A stretch of DNA of 64,000 nt, taken from NCBI RefSeq assembly GCF_040954835.1, contig NC_090699.1:16671817-16735816 (forward strand), written 5' to 3'. Below, one piece after another: positions 1 to 12,659 of this stretch (the first letter of the stretch is position 1; each line of letters starts with the position of its first letter). This DNA comes from Lepisosteus oculatus. Lineage: Eukaryota > Chordata > Actinopteri > Semionotiformes > Lepisosteidae. The translations under genes were made by a program, and so were the position numbers. Under the pieces are notes generated by a model. That model was not told the DNA's origin and did not search any database. It saw only the letters and a program-made list of their open reading frames with translations.

Positions 1-564
1 TATAAAATCACATGTGATATAAATACCACTGTTAATAAGGTTTGGTGAAACAACCCACTCAGCCCACTTCTAAGAGGTCACCCTGGTAAAGTTTCTTCTA
101 AAACTACCCACACCAAACACAACCTGAGCAATAAATAATTCTAGACCTCAGACTCCTGGAGGACAGGAAGTTAGGCCTGTGAAGATAGGTCCAAGAGGAC
201 TGGAAGTCAAGACCAGGGATGTCAGGAAGCAAGGAAGCCAGTATACCAAGGAGAAGAAGTAACAAAGAGCTCAACTGGAATATGTAAAGAGCTGTAAAGA
301 ATACGTTGTCATTGTGTAAAATGGGATTTTTACACTATCGGCACCAACATAAGAGTCTCCTATTGGCCATTAGAGAGATGAAAAAAAGATTCCCAACCGA
401 AGTCCTGATTGATTTTTAACCTTTCCCCTTGAGTTATGTCCCTTGAGTTACATACAGGAGTTTACAGAAAAGCTGACCTGTAGTACAGCTAATGTTTACA
501 CAGACAGTCTGTGTTACAATAGTGGAGTATTTATGTCTTTATCTTAAAAAGGAGACATGTTTAC
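1..564. other. AT-rich stretch, no gene recognised
   Basis: This stretch lies downstream of the last exon I can support in the butyrophilin-like gene, which is on the minus strand. It probably holds intron or further short tail exons of that gene. I see no repeat or coding segment I can name. Confidence 0.4.
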
Positions 565-2860
565 CTGCAGCACTGCACAGCAACTGATATACTGGAAGAG
601 AGAAATACAGACACTGTTAATCACAGACACACACTGGGCTCCACACAGTCAGCATTGGGGGGGTCATTCACGTTTCTTGCTGTAGAACTAGAGCATGTGC
701 AGGTTTTCAATTTCATAAATCTAAGAGTTTCCAAAACATCAATCATGGTCATGAAATGCCAAATATGAAAAATTCCATTGGATTCTATACTTTTTGTTCA
801 GTTTCACAGCCTACAAATATATTCTGTAATAACTAATGGCTGCCTGCTTCACCGGTGCCCTCTTGTGTTCAGGAGGATAGCTGGTCTCCTCATCCCACTA
901 AACCACTGTTTAAACATTTGCCCAAATAAATGACTGGATTGTTACTGCTATTCTGAACATTTTCAAGTTAGTTATTGTTGAGAGGAATCATTGTTTTGAG
1001 TACATTTTGTGTTCCTTATGCAAAAGTGCAAAAGAGCACCACTTGGCCACTACGGCCAGTGGTATTCCTCTCCTTGCTATATCAATATTCCTGATGAGTA
1101 ATTAATGTCATTGTCTGAAGAAAAATATTCACTCACCAACTCGTTTCTCTTCCCCTGTAGAGAAACACAGGCAGTGTAATAAGTAACTGGCTCTGCAAAA
1201 TGCTAATTGTGTGTCTGTTCATCAACTGTTTAAGCAGATTTTCCCGTTATAGAGCTCAGAGATTTTCCCGTTATAGAGCTGAGTAAAACTATGAATTCAT
1301 AGAGAATGGTAGCTGTTTCACTGGTACCAGCTGTATCAGAAAGCATGAAGAAGATGTATTGACTGCAGTCTAGAGTGATAGATTGGATGGACTCTTCACT
1401 GCTCCCCACTGACACAATGTAAGAACTAGTCAGCAGTGAATAAGGCCCAGTACTAAGGGACAGCCTCGTCTCATTTGATCACATTGTCACTCTCACTCTG
1501 TGGCACTGATTTATGTTCTGATGAAAACTGGAGTCTACAGTTCTTCACATGGTATCTACTGCATAAACTGTCTCCCGTTCTCAAGTGTAGGATTTTCTGT
1601 GCTGCTTTTAAACATAATAATGCTATTTTACACCCATCCTAACACAGACATTCAGACACACGTATGCTGTATAACAACCACATACTGTCCATTCTTCTCC
1701 ACTGGATCGCCAGAAGCACAGATGCTGCTACAGTCACAGCTGATATTATAAAGAGAGCCACCATCCATCCAGAGGGTCCAGGGAAAAAGTCTCCTGGAAA
1801 ACAGCACAGGAATATGATCCCAAGGGAACTAATACACAGCCCATCGCGTGTACACATGTATATTTTCTTTTAACGCAATACTTTTCTTTACCAAAACCAA
1901 GATTATTTTAAATAATTTCTCAAAATATCGCAAATGCAAGTGATCTCTAATATCCTCTAAACGTGACCCTTAAGTTTGTTTTCACAGCAGTGAAACTATT
2001 TTGTAATAAACAAATTAAAAGTGTAACAACAGCAATATATAGACAGAAACTACACAATGGGTGAATAATATGTACTTTTACCAGGAAAATCCCAAAACAA
2101 CAACAAGTACTATATATCACAAACCACCAAAACAGCCTAAGCTTTTCAGAACTGTGTTTCATAAATAGATACATCAGCATAGAGTATATAAACATTTTTC
2201 ATGGGAATATTTGTGAAGAATCTCGTGTTTAGAGAAGCATCAAAGTATATGAATAATTTATCGGTTCTCCAGCAAAATGCCAGCACAAAAGCAAAACTTC
2301 ACTAAAATACATAAAGAATGTTTTTGCTTACATTGAAAAAACTGCTTTCATTTTACCCTGGAAATTCACAAGTTTATCAAAACAATGCAACATAAATGTC
2401 TTTTAAAGCTCCCCTATATGAAATTGACCGACTTTAGAAAACACTAATCTAAAAGGTTAAAACAGCTGTTATTCAGCCAATTCTGACCATTCAGAGCTTA
2501 AATCTTCATCACTATGGCATGCATGTGTAGTTTTTTATTGTATTGAACTTGTTTCTTTTGAATACTGTATAAGTGCATACAGTAAATACCAGAAAGCAGC
2601 AAAAAAAAAAAAGGTTAAAAAACTCTCTAGGACTAGGACCAGAATTAGTGCAATACAATAGTAGTATACTCTTTTCATTATTTGTATTAATTTACATTTT
2701 TTAAAGGCTGAGAAAACCAATCCAGGTACTGTCTTCATAAAGACAGCTCACACCCAAAAAAGGCTCCACAGATGAATAGTTGTGTTTCCTTTCTTCTCTT
2801 TTCGGCATGGAATTAAACTATTACTTGTTCATTGTTATTTTTACTATTATTATTATTATA

Positions 2861-2913
<53 letters not shown>

Positions 2914-5900
2914 TGAGCTTCCGAACAATTCAAGAGGTGCTATATTAGCACAATCAGTCTGTCATATGAAAACTTCTTTGCCCGATTCAGCTCATTCAGC
3001 CTGATCCTGAGATCAATTTGCACTCAGCTGGACCTCCATCAGCCTGTGTTCCACTAGACCAGCTCAGAAATACACCAAACAAGCAGCATTTCCCTTTTCG
3101 CCTGTCCTCGTTTGCACAGCATATTCTATCGTTATCGCCTCTTCTCTGCCTTCACTGGGACCAAGCATATGAATTCTTCAGCCTGTCCTACAGTTATATA
3201 GCTACTTTCATCTCTTAGCTGTGTCATAACTGTAGTTTAACTAAAGCAAACACAACACTGAAGACGTCACATTCAAATTCAGTACTAACTGGGTATGTGG
3301 AGCTCAGACTCCCAATCTGCCATGGGCTGTGTGCTTCTAACCAGACAGGAAAAGATGTTAGACTCCTGTTTAACTGGAATGTAGCTTTTGATACTGAGGA
3401 GCCCTTGACTGTTGCTGTCCTCTGTGATGGGCAGTGATGGCACCTCCTTTCCATTCTTGTCTATCCACATCACTGCAGGTGCAGGGAACCAGCCCTCTGC
3501 TCTGCACAGCAGCTGGGTCTGACCTCCTCCAGGGGAGTGGAGAGAAACTGAAACATCTGCCAATAGAGAAAACAACTTAATAATAATAATGTAATATAAT
3601 AATAATGTAATTATTATAATGGCAATGAGAGCTACACAGCTCTTCTAACCATTGGAGACTCTCCTGATAGTCACTATGGAGCTCACAGTATTAAATCTCT
3701 TCAGGGTGCCAAATCCCTTCAGCTATATAATTGACCCGACCAGCAGATGGTCTTCTGGACTGGTGTAGATCTCCTGTAATTTCAGTCCACCTACAGCTTG
3801 CGATCTCATTGTTAAATACCCTCTGGCGTCTTTGCAGGAATCTCTCAGAATCCTAAAACTGAACAATGTGGACCTGATGGCTACCAAATGAAAAGTCATT
3901 GGCTCACAATAGACATCCTTCTGTAACTTTTCCACCGTTGGTAACCGTTATGAACATAAGATGTATTATATAATTTAAAACATTAACATTATGATTGCAA
4001 AATAACACTCACCTCTTACAACCAGGTCAATAAGAGTGTCTCCATTATGTTCCACAGACTCCACCAAACAGTTATACAGTCCATGATCAGAGAGACTCAC
4101 ATTTCTCAGCTTTAAAGAAACGTTGCCTCTATGGAGCTCATGCAGAAAGAGATTAGCCCTCTCCCTGTAGGCTGGGTTCTGTACATCAGTGTTATATTTC
4201 TGAGATTGATACAAACACACAGGAGCTTCGTATTCGCCTCTAAACCACCTGATGTTTAGGTCCTCAGCACTGATGTCCGGTGAGAGGTAACAGGGCAGGA
4301 CAGTATCTTCACCCGGGGACACAACAACAGGAACACCTGAACCAAGAACCTGGAATTTCTCTGAAAGTGAAAGAGCACAGCCGACATGAATCTACCACTT
4401 CTAGAGGAATGATCACACTGAAACATATCACACAAGGGGATGAAGCACTAAACATCATGGTGCTGGAGCCCTGACCATTTTTATCTCTCATCTCATCACC
4501 ATGAAGGCAAAGGTCACTGATTGTTCAATGTCTATTTCAATTAGGCTGTGTTAGGATTGTTTTGTATTTGTATTTGGCTACTTTAATCAAGGCAAGTAAA
4601 AGCTATGCAGAACCTCTCCTTTAAGGTTACACAAACCAGACACAGCACACATACTTAAATTCCAATTCCAATTCCAACGTAAGCATTGTTTCGAAATAAA
4701 GGCCTTTAGCTTTACATCCATGGATTTTCTAACCACGTTTGGGAGAGCCAGAGCAAACCTGGCAAGCAATGGGCACAAGTCAGGATACACCCTGGACAGG
4801 ACACCACTCCATGACAGGGCACACACTGTCACAAACACACACTCGCACCAGGGTCACTTTTCCCAGAAGCCCTACCGGCATGGCTTTGGACTGTGGGAGG
4901 AAACCAGAGCACCAGGAAGAAACACACAAAGAAACACAGGCAGAATGTACAAGCACCCCAAAGCACTCTGGGACTTAAACCCAGTTACAATCTTGTTCAA
5001 AATCAAGGCTTAAGGGTATGATCTTGAGCGAAGAAGGACACTTGTTATCTTAGAAAACCTGGAGGAGTTTGTCTTTGTTGACTTATTGAGTCTCTTTCTT
5101 TGTAGTTAATACATACTGTTTACATTCAGATGAGAAGGGGTGTGCTAAAGAATAGTATTGCATGTTACACACGGCAATATAATATATTCCAAACCAATCT
5201 GAGTCAGTTTCAAAAGACAACAAAAACAAAGTGCAACAAAGAACCAATGTAATAATGAATAAATCAAACCGCTGACAATAAATACTTTAAAAAACACTGT
5301 TCAAATGTCCGATAAATTTCTATGCAGAACATAGTAATCTACTAACAGCACCCCATCCACTTTCTATCTGCTTTATTCAATACAGGATTGTGGGGAAACT
5401 GCAGTCTATCCCAGAAAGAAATGGGCACAAGGCAGGGTACACCCAGCACAGGACGCCAGTCACTTCAGGCAAATTATTTAATCATTTTTGCAATAATATT
5501 AAATCAGTTGTTAGGCATGTTACTGCACCAGTGCAGCTTATTGACATTGTTGACATAATGCAGTATATGTCATACCTCCCATCTTAACATTGAGCAAAAG
5601 GGAAAGATTTAGACTTTCATAAATGTAGGAGTGAAGGATGCAGTATTTTGGCTAATAACTAGTGCAATGTACGCGTTTCCATATTTCCAATTCTCCATTG
5701 TAACACTGAGTTTGTGCCCTCCCAGTATAGTGTGTGAGCAATGCTACTTTTACCAATGCTCTCTGACACTCTTGCAGTTTGGGCACATAATATAGACAGT
5801 ACAATTCAGGTGAAAATTCTATATGTATTTTTCATACGGAAGGTCACATGTGACTGAGATGGAGATTAAGGTGCTGGAGCAGTGCTACATCCTTGAATAC

Positions 5901-6089
5901 AGACAATATCTGTAAGGCAACAAGGTTTAATACCCATGCACTGCTTATCATGAGTTACTGTTCCTGCTCAGTGTGGAAACATTACCACAAAAATCAGAAG
6001 TTTCTCCTCATTGTACCTGATCTTGACACAGACGTCTGGAGGAGAAGCAGAAGAATCACACAGAGACAGTCTGATTGGCAAGACTTCAT
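565..6089 (-). CDS. Butyrophilin-like Ig receptor, partial 3' end
   Basis: A type I membrane receptor of the butyrophilin/MOG group of the B7 superfamily. Exons on the minus strand, 5' to 3': leader 6089-6017 (start MKSCQSDC, Leu-rich core), V-set 4360-4013, C-set 3556-3290, transmembrane 1793-1686, then two small candidate tail exons 1154-1137 and 591-565. The V exon has the conserved Cys in LPCYLS, the Trp in IRWFRG and the DHGLYNC motif. The C exon has LLCRAEGWFPAP and IFSCLV. The membrane segment runs WMVALFIISAVTVAASVLLA. All junctions are GT/AG and every exon joins in phase 1, as is typical of this family. The tail exons of 18 and 27 nt resemble the short heptad exons of butyrophilins but are less certain. 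No B30.2 domain is seen; it may lie beyond the left edge or be absent. Ligand and cell type cannot be read from sequence. Confidence 0.83.
1237..1284. repeat. 24-bp tandem duplication
   Basis: Two adjacent copies of a 24-bp unit beginning GATTTTCCCGTTATAGAGCT, differing at the last few bases. It lies in an intron of the butyrophilin-like gene. Confidence 0.8.
2751..2831 (+). mobile_element. Penelope-like 3' end, degenerate
   Basis: This matches the family tail seen repeatedly in this window: a GGCTCCAC segment, TTGTGTTTCC, TTCTTCTCTTTTC, then GCATGGAATTAAAC and TTACTTGTTC. The central part is diverged, so it is an old copy. The Penelope-like assignment is from memory of similar 3' ends. Confidence 0.55.
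2845..2912. repeat. (ATT)n microsatellite
   Basis: About 22 near-perfect ATT units in an intron of the butyrophilin-like gene. Confidence 0.95.
3600..3960. other. Intron between V-set and C-set exons
   Basis: This intron contains a 70-codon open frame on the minus strand (3935-3723) that shows no Ig features and has no splice sites in phase with its neighbours. I do not recognise it; it may be an old transposon scrap. Confidence 0.4.
4709..4985 (-). mobile_element. tRNA-derived SINE, nearly full length
   Basis: This carries the family signature read in reverse: a TTTTCTAACCAC end, GGATACACCCTGGACAGG, CACACTCGCACCAGGG, TTTGGACTGTGGGAGGAAAC, and a terminal tRNA-like segment. It lies in intron 1 of the butyrophilin-like gene. 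The same family occurs at least six more times in this window. Confidence 0.8.
5352..5467 (-). mobile_element. tRNA-derived SINE, truncated
   Basis: Only the far end of the family is present (CACTTTCTATCTGCTTTATT through ACAGGACGCCAGTCAC). The tRNA-like head is missing. Confidence 0.7.
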
Positions 6090-6869
6090 TTCTGAAATAA
6101 GGGAACACTCTGATTGGTCTGATATCATCAACCAAACAAAACACAGTTTGACTGGATACATATCATCCTTCAATCGAAAAGACAATGTGATTTCACTAAA
6201 ACAGACACTCAAAGTGATATATCCAGCTGTACTATGGCAGCAAGTTTCTCTGAGCTTCAGTTCTGATGTGATTGATCACTCACACACTGCTGTGTCTGAC
6301 TGGTCTTACTGTCACTGCAGCACACAGCAGCTTCAGTCCTGACCTTACTGTGTATTCTCACAGTGCTGTATCTAACTGATCTCACTGTCACTCCTACTCC
6401 AGAGTACAGGAGCTAAAATCCCAGAAAAGTTATACGCCTCACAACTCCAAAGATCAATGGCAGTACAATTGAGAGAGTGGACAGTTCTAAATACAATACC
6501 TTAGAATTATTATTGAAAAAACATCACAAAATGTCAGTCTAGATTGATTTTTTGTAAATTGACTAAACTTTAATAATGAGCTGTACTGTTAACCTTTTAT
6601 AGATGTTTTATGGAATCTTTTCTTATACTCATCATCATATCCTGGTTTTGTTATCTTGCCATCTCCAACCAGTATAGGTTGGAGAGTGTGAAAATTCTCA
6701 GCAGCAAGGTACAGTAGTAGGTACTGGACAATGTAGTCTTAAAGATCTATAGTATCTGAGAACATATAAAAAAGAGCAATGATATTGTCCTAGATCCTAC
6801 TCTCCCCCTCTGTATTCAATATGTTATTTTATGTTTACTATCTGGATACGTTGCTGCCTATGAAGACTA

Positions 6870-7098
6870 ATAACAATAATTGCTTAAACCTGTATAGCAC
6901 TTTTCTGAACACTCCACTCAAAGCACTTTATAGATAATTGGGACTCCTCCCCACCACCACCAGTCTGCAGCTCCACCTGGATGATGCTCCAGTATGCTCA
7001 CACACACCAGCTCTCAGTGTGGAGGAGAACAGAGTGATGAAGCCAGTTCAGAGATGTGGATGATTAGGAGGCCATGATTGGTAAAGGCTAATGGGAAA
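6870..7098 (-). mobile_element. 5S-derived SINE (SINE3 type), 5'-truncated
   Basis: This is the 3' body of the SINE3-type family also seen at 10.9, 34.8 and 55.6 kb. Shared blocks in reverse are CTGTATAGCACTTTTCTG, GGACTCCTCCCCACCACC and GATTAGGAGGCCATGATTGG. The 5S-like head is absent. It lies just upstream of the butyrophilin-like leader exon. Confidence 0.75.
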
Positions 7099-7254
7099 CA
7101 TCACTATACAGTATGTATATGTATAACAGAGTTAAACCAACATGATAAAGATAAATAACATATATACTGATGGAAACAAAATACATGCTACATTTTCTGG
7201 AATGAGAGTACTATAGTTATAGCTTATGTACTTTCACAAAACGTTTTCAATTTG

Positions 7255-7800
7255 TTTTAAGTCCTCTGACCAGCAATACAGCTTGTGCAGTGAGGCATTG
7301 CAACTTGCCAATCACACGGAAGCTCGTTATGTGCACTTTTAGTCCAGGTGGAACAATGCCTAATCAGGTCACCATTAAAAAGGCCTTAATTCACAGCTAA
7401 GGTCAGTGCAAGAAAAAGGCCACACTTAGTCAGTTTTCTGTGCATTCCATAATGCGTCGAATGTCACCAGAAGCCATTGGCATGCTGCAGGCAGTCATGT
7501 CATGTGCCAGCATTGCCAGACACTATAGAGTGAGCCGCTCCACTGTGTCCCGAGTGCAGAGAAGGTTTCAGCAGACCGGCAGGACTGAAGACCGTCCAAG
7601 ATCCGGTCGCCCTCGAGTGACCACACCAGAGCAGGACTGACATATAAGACTGCTCCATCTGAGAGATTGTTTCTCAACAAACTAATCTAATCAAGTTTTT
7701 GCTCACTCATACCGTTCACGGCGGCACGCCCTTCTTCTAACATCGCCCCAACTAGTATCGTCTCACACGCTACTGTCACACTTCAGCTCGGCACGGCTCT
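7255..7800 (+). mobile_element. Tc1-like DNA transposon remnant
   Basis: An open frame at 7440-7640 reads as the N-terminal DNA-binding region of a Tc1/mariner transposase. It has the helix-turn-helix segment ARHYRVSRSTVSRVQRR followed by the GRPRVTT AT-hook-like linker, GRTEDRPRSGRP. A stop follows, the next segment (IRLLHLRD-like) is still recognisable, and after that the reading is lost. No DDE catalytic domain is found, so the copy is truncated and inactive. The limits are approximate because I could not define terminal inverted repeats. Confidence 0.72.
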
Positions 7801-9475
7801 CTCACAATTTACTTCTGTCTGAGAATATAAATGTGATTTAGTTATATGGGGCTGATAGAATCTATGAGCTAGACTCACCTAACACGTTATTGTCTATGGA
7901 TATGTGTATTTTAACTTTGAAGTTATTAACTCTAATCTTTGTCATTCCTGAGTGAATGATCATTCTGTGTTCACAGCAGATCGTTCCACAGATACTGTTA
8001 ATTCTATTAATTTGTCGCTTGTTATGTATGTTTTGGTTATATCAATAAATTGTATATTGTATATTTAGAATCCATTTGTGAGACTGTAAATAATTATCTT
8101 TGATTGGTCCCTAAAAGTCAACAAGTACTCTCGCAATTTACTGTTACAATTTCCGATTGTCACACCAAATTAAACCCCCCCATCTCCTACACTGTGAAGA
8201 AAATGTTTTAACTGTTAAGAGTTGTTGCTCAGAGAGAAAGATGTTATTAATCTACAGGAAACACAAAGAGGAAGAAAAACTTTCAAATGGAGTCATGAAA
8301 TTTACTGTATGCCTGTTGCCAGCACTGAAATATTGAAAATAAGCAAAAACATACCTTCATATACACAGACATAAATCATCTGTTTTGTGAATAATTGTAC
8401 TGTCTGAATGCTAGAGGACAGTATCTAAGCCTTCAGTACACTGTGCTGTTAATTCTATTAAAAATGACAGGATACTTACAGGCTGTTTAATCAGGTTGGA
8501 GCTCCACACTCTGCTATTTTGAATTTTACAACACTTTTTTAAACTGTATATTTGAAGTCGCTTAAAAACCACATTTAAAAAAAGATCAATTCTGACTTTC
8601 CCTGTATCACAAATGTCCTCTTTTCACTTTCAAGTACTGCTGAAACACTGAGAGGCAGGAGGGAATTTTGGGAAACTGAGTTGTGCAGGGTTGTGCAACT
8701 GCAAGATGTCATGGTCATGTGACTCAGGCACCGCTCAGTGTTCAGGGATATACACTCTCTGGGACACTTTTGTTACCATTAGAATATGACCAGTAAAAAA
8801 AGTTCAGTATATTGGCAGGTCATTTGTGTCCCCTCCTGTACTGATTCACTGTGGAAACGTATTCTCAGCCTATGAGTTCTGACAGTATGACCTTATTTTA
8901 CACTGCTGAGGAGTCACTCTGGAGTGAAATGTGTACACATCAGTACACAACATTTATTCACAGGTCCATGCAGAAAAGAAAGCAAGTGATTCCATATTGC
9001 CCTTTATATGGTCTTTTCATATATTTACTGCAAATCATAATAACTAAAATGGAACATGTGTTTTAAAATTACTTAAATGTTACTTCCTCTGTTTAATCCA
9101 GTGAAAGGAGAGTGTCTCTTCACTCTCTTTCTTTAAAATTGTGTATAAAATCGCATATGTCTGTGTGTGTCACTCTGTATATCATATGTTTATTCTCCAG
9201 GGAGTGAGAATTCTGAAATTAGATTTATTTAGTGGAAGATTGGACTGATTTTTGCAGTGATATAGAAAGACATCACCAAACTGACTTCAGAAATTATTCA
9301 CCACCCCTCAACAACTGTAATTGTAACAACAACAACTGTAACAAGTGTAATTGTGTGACCAAAGCTATCAATGCATTTAAATACTTTTCCCCTTGATTCA
9401 AATTACATACTCAACAATTTAAACAGGCAATTTCTTTATTTTGTAACACAAATTTATGAACAATATAAAACTTAA
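7801..9475. other. AT-rich intergenic stretch
   Basis: No coding frame, repeat family or RNA gene that I recognise. The 71-codon frame at 8851 is low-complexity and lacks any family resemblance. Confidence 0.5.
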
Positions 9476-9809
9476 AGAGTGGCATAGTGGCAATTTGGTT
9501 AGCATTGCTGATTATCCTATTACTCTTGAATCCTGGGTTCAATTCCTGTCATGCTATCCGTGTGGAGTTTGTATGTTCTCCTTGGCTTCCTTGTGGGTTT
9601 TCTCCCACAGTCCAAAGACATACTGACAGTTAATTGGCTACGAGGAAAATTGTCCTGGTGTGAGTGTGGTTGTGTTTGTGTCTGTGTGTGCCCTGTGATG
9701 GACTGGCATCCCTTCCAGGGTGTATCCTGCTTTGCGCCTGTTGCTTGCTAATAAGGCTCCTGCTTTCCCACAGCAAGCAGTTACAAAATAGGTGAATGGA
9801 TGAAAATGT
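9476..9809 (+). mobile_element. tRNA-derived SINE, full length
   Basis: The only forward-strand copy in the window, and it shows the family layout clearly. A tRNA-like head carries an A-box-like TAGTGGCAATTTGGTTAG and a B box CTGGGTTCAATTCC. A body follows with GTGTGGAGTTTGTATGTTCT, CCCACAGTCCAAAGACAT and GATGGACTGGCATCCCTTCC, then a tail GTGAATGGATGAAAATG. Pol III transcription from the internal boxes would be expected of an intact parent element. Confidence 0.85.
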
Positions 9810-9822
9810 AAATATGTTGTTA

Positions 9823-10890
9823 ACTTAAGTATTCACCCATCTGACTCAACACCTTATAGAAACACTTTTGTCAGCAATTGAAGCTTTGAGTTTTCAGGGG
9901 TGCGTCAAATTTGCTCAAACTCTGTCAAGTTGGATTGGGAGTGTCTGTGAACCACAATCTTAAAGTTCTTCCAGAGATTCTCAGTAGGATTCAAGGGCTT
10001 GTTTGAGGCACTCAAGGACATTGAAACCACTCCAGTGTGGAGTTAGCTGAATGTCTGGGGTCATTGTCCTCTTAAAAAATGTGAATATTCACCCTAGTGT
10101 AAGGTCTCATGCTGACTTAAATAGGTAATAGGTTCAACCATTTGTCTTGATTTAGGCCCATTCATTGTTCTCCTTATACTGACAAGTGCCCCACTCTATG
10201 ATGCTGAAAAGCATCCCCATTAGATGATCCTGCTAGAACTACACTTCTTGATAAGGATTGCATTATAAAGATGATGAGCTGTGTCCGGTTTGCGCAAGGC
10301 ATAGCAGTATGCATTCAGGCCAGAAAGTTCATTTCTTGTTTTGTCAGACGAGAGAATCTTTTGCCATGTGGTCTCAGGGTCTGTCATGAGCCCTCTTGCA
10401 AGCTCCAGCCTTGCTCTTAGCTTCTGTCTAGCCGCTCTGCCAGAGAGGGTACAGAGATTTGTGTCCTTGGAGATGTTTAATGATCTCAGCCATTGAACTG
10501 TCAAGGCTGTCAGAGTGGTCACTGGCATCTAGAGGGGTTATGTCCTGTTTCTTTGCTTCTGTTTCTATGAACCTGACTTTGCTTCTGGGATTTGTCAACA
10601 CCCTACTTATGTTTTTATAACCTTCCCCAGATCTATGACTGCTCGCAATTCTGTTGTGTTGTACAGTTGTACAGACACCTTCATGAGTTTCAGCTCTGAT
10701 ATGTAATCAACTCAAGGACCTTATTTATACAAGTGTATTTCTTCTGATATCATGTCACTTAATTGAACTGACCATAAGTTTGAACTAAAAAAATAGATGC
10801 ACCTGGGCTTCCTTTTGGGTGTTAGGGGGTGAAAACTTATTAAATCAAGCTTTTGTTCCATTATGATATAATAAAGTCATTTGTGTAGAT
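9823..10890 (-). mobile_element. Tc1-like DNA transposon, degenerate
   Basis: The minus-strand frame 10528-10220 carries a mid-transposase block, with ARLELARGLMTDPETTWQK, SSDKTRNELSGLNAY and RKPDTAHH in the order seen in fish Tc1 transposases (SDETKIELFG then WRKPGTAHH). The flanks also match: TAAGTATTCACC at the left end and GGTGAAAACTTA at the right are imperfect inverted ends. The first catalytic Asp is within the SSDKT motif. The rest of the frame is disrupted, so it is not active. Confidence 0.8.
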
Positions 10891-10904
10891 TAATGCCAGA
10901 TTTA

Positions 10905-11405
10905 GCCAGCAGCCATATCACCCTGCAACTCACAACTGGCAACCCACTGAAGCTCAGCAGGTGTGAGCCTGGTCAGTACCTGGAGGGGAGACTCCTGGGA
11001 GGCTGAGGTTGCTGCTGGAAGAGGTGTTAGTGGGGCCAGCAGGGGGTGCTCACCTTGCAGTCTATGTGGGTCCTAATGCTCCAGTATCGTGACGGGATAC
11101 TATACTGTAAAAAGGTGCTGTCCTTTGGATGAGATGTAAAACTGAGGTCCTGACTCTCTGTGGTCATTAAAAATCCCAGGGCGTTTCTCAAAAAGAGGAG
11201 GGGTGTAATCGCGGCGTCCTGGCCAAATTTCACATTACCTTACCAATCATGGCCTCCTAATAATCCCCATCTATGAATTGGTTTCATTACTCTGTTCTCC
11301 TCCCCATTGATAGCTGATGAGTGTTCTGGTGTTCTATGGCTGCCATCGCATCATCCAGGTGGGGCTGCACACTGGTGGTGGTGGAGGGGATCCCCATTAC
11401 ACCTG
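10905..11405 (+). mobile_element. 5S-derived SINE (SINE3 type)
   Basis: The head aligns by eye with vertebrate 5S rRNA. AGCAGCCATATCACCCTGCA matches the 5S start, GAAGCTCAGCAGG matches the A-box region, and CCTGGTCAGTACCTGGAGGG with GAGACTCCTGGG matches the C-box region. A family body follows, with CTGTGGTCATTAAAAATCCC and GGCCTCCTAATAATCCCC. The last part before the poly-ATT tail is missing. Confidence 0.85.
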
Positions 11406-11945
11406 TCAAGGGGGGCGCGAGATTACGAGACATTTAGGCGCAAACACGCAAGTGAAATGAAAAAGAATGAAACAACTGCAGCGAACATTTCAGTCGTCAA
11501 TTCATTATTCATCCGCTAGAGGGCGGTGTTGCAACCTGGTTCATGTCAAGAGCGGCTAAGCAGGCTATCTGCCGTCCATTCTCGTTGGCGAAGGCACTGC
11601 AGAATTGAGACATTTCGTTATACCACGATTACAAATGTAAAAATGGACCGTTGGGTTACTGCTAAAGTTAACAACAGCGGTGAACGTGAGACTGTTAAAG
11701 CAAATTAATGAAAGGTGCTGAAATACATGTATGTATACATAATGCTCACACCTGAAGAAAGCTCCTAAGCCGAAACGTTGTGTTTTCTTTTTTAGGCATG
11801 GAATAAATTTATGACTTGTTCCTGTGTATACATAATATCAATTATATTGTGAGTGAGTGTGACGAGGGTGTTCGCGTTGTTGTCTCAATGGGTTTTGGGC
11901 TGGGGGGGCGGATGTCAAAAAGGTTGAAAACCCCAGCTCTAGGCT
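11406..11945. mobile_element. Possible hAT-like non-autonomous element
   Basis: The left part has GGGGGGCGCGAGATTACGAG and the right end has AAAAAGGTTGAAAACCCCAG followed by CTCTAGG, both typical of vertebrate hAT ends. A Penelope-like 3' end (11747-11823) lies inside. I cannot define both termini or an 8-bp target duplication, so this is tentative. Confidence 0.35.
11747..11823 (+). mobile_element. Penelope-like 3' end
   Basis: Begins CACACCTGAAGAAAGCTCC, then AAGCCGAAACGTTGTGTTTT and AGGCATGGAATAAATTTATG, ending at CTTGTTCCT. It shares all blocks with the other copies in the window but is 3'-truncated before the TTTGCAGCCT segment. Confidence 0.65.
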
Positions 11946-12659
11946 ATAACACAAATGATCGTAAGAGAGAGAGACTCTAATAGTGACTTCAGCCAAATAA
12001 ATGGAGATAGTGTACATTCAGATATGGTAAGCTCCGTTTCACTAATAACTCACTCACAGGCCAAGAAAGGGGACAAACAGGACTCCTTCGCATGAACAAT
12101 TAAAACATTCCTCAAAATGGAGCTTGTTTCGAGAGGAGGAGAAAGACCGGAGCAAAACAAGGAAAGGTTTCTGGAAGCCCTGATCCAAACATCCAGTGCC
12201 ACTCCTCAAACCTAAACACAGGAAACAAAGCCAAAGCATGCCCAGTGAAAAGAATAGATTCTGTGGGCAACAGGGGAGATGTGATTGACCTACCAAAAAG
12301 TTAGAATATAACAACACACGCCTTAAACACAAGCAGATCAATAACAGGACAAAACAAGGCCTAAAAAGCCTTTAAAAGCCTTAAAAGCCTTTAAAAGCCT
12401 AAAATCTTAATAATAATGTGCAAATAGAGATAACTGTGGCATTTTAAAGGGATAGAAGTTTGTCTGCTGACCAATTGCATTCTATCCACCAGGGGAGTTA
12501 CTAATGGCTCCTATTCTTCCTGGGGAGCAATTTTTAGCTTCCAGACTGGAAATAAAAACAAAAACCAACCTACACACAGATTTAAGATTATGAGTCACAC
12601 ATCTAAATATTCCTCTATGTGCGATAAGTATTTGTGCGATTGCTTTATGCACTGGGTGG

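Noticed and set aside
3723-3935. Minus-strand frame between the two Ig exons
   Set aside because: No Ig cysteines or tryptophan, no phase-1 splice sites, and no resemblance to butyrophilin exons.
4309-4491. Minus-strand frame just upstream of the V-set exon as its leader
   Set aside because: It reads through the acceptor in the wrong frame; the exon at 6089-6017 has a proper hydrophobic leader and phase.
4720-5013. 97-codon frame with repeated His/Thr/Arg
   Set aside because: It lies wholly inside a tRNA-derived SINE copy.
10905-11405. True 5S rRNA gene
   Set aside because: The 5S-like part is diverged and fused to a SINE body repeated elsewhere in the window.
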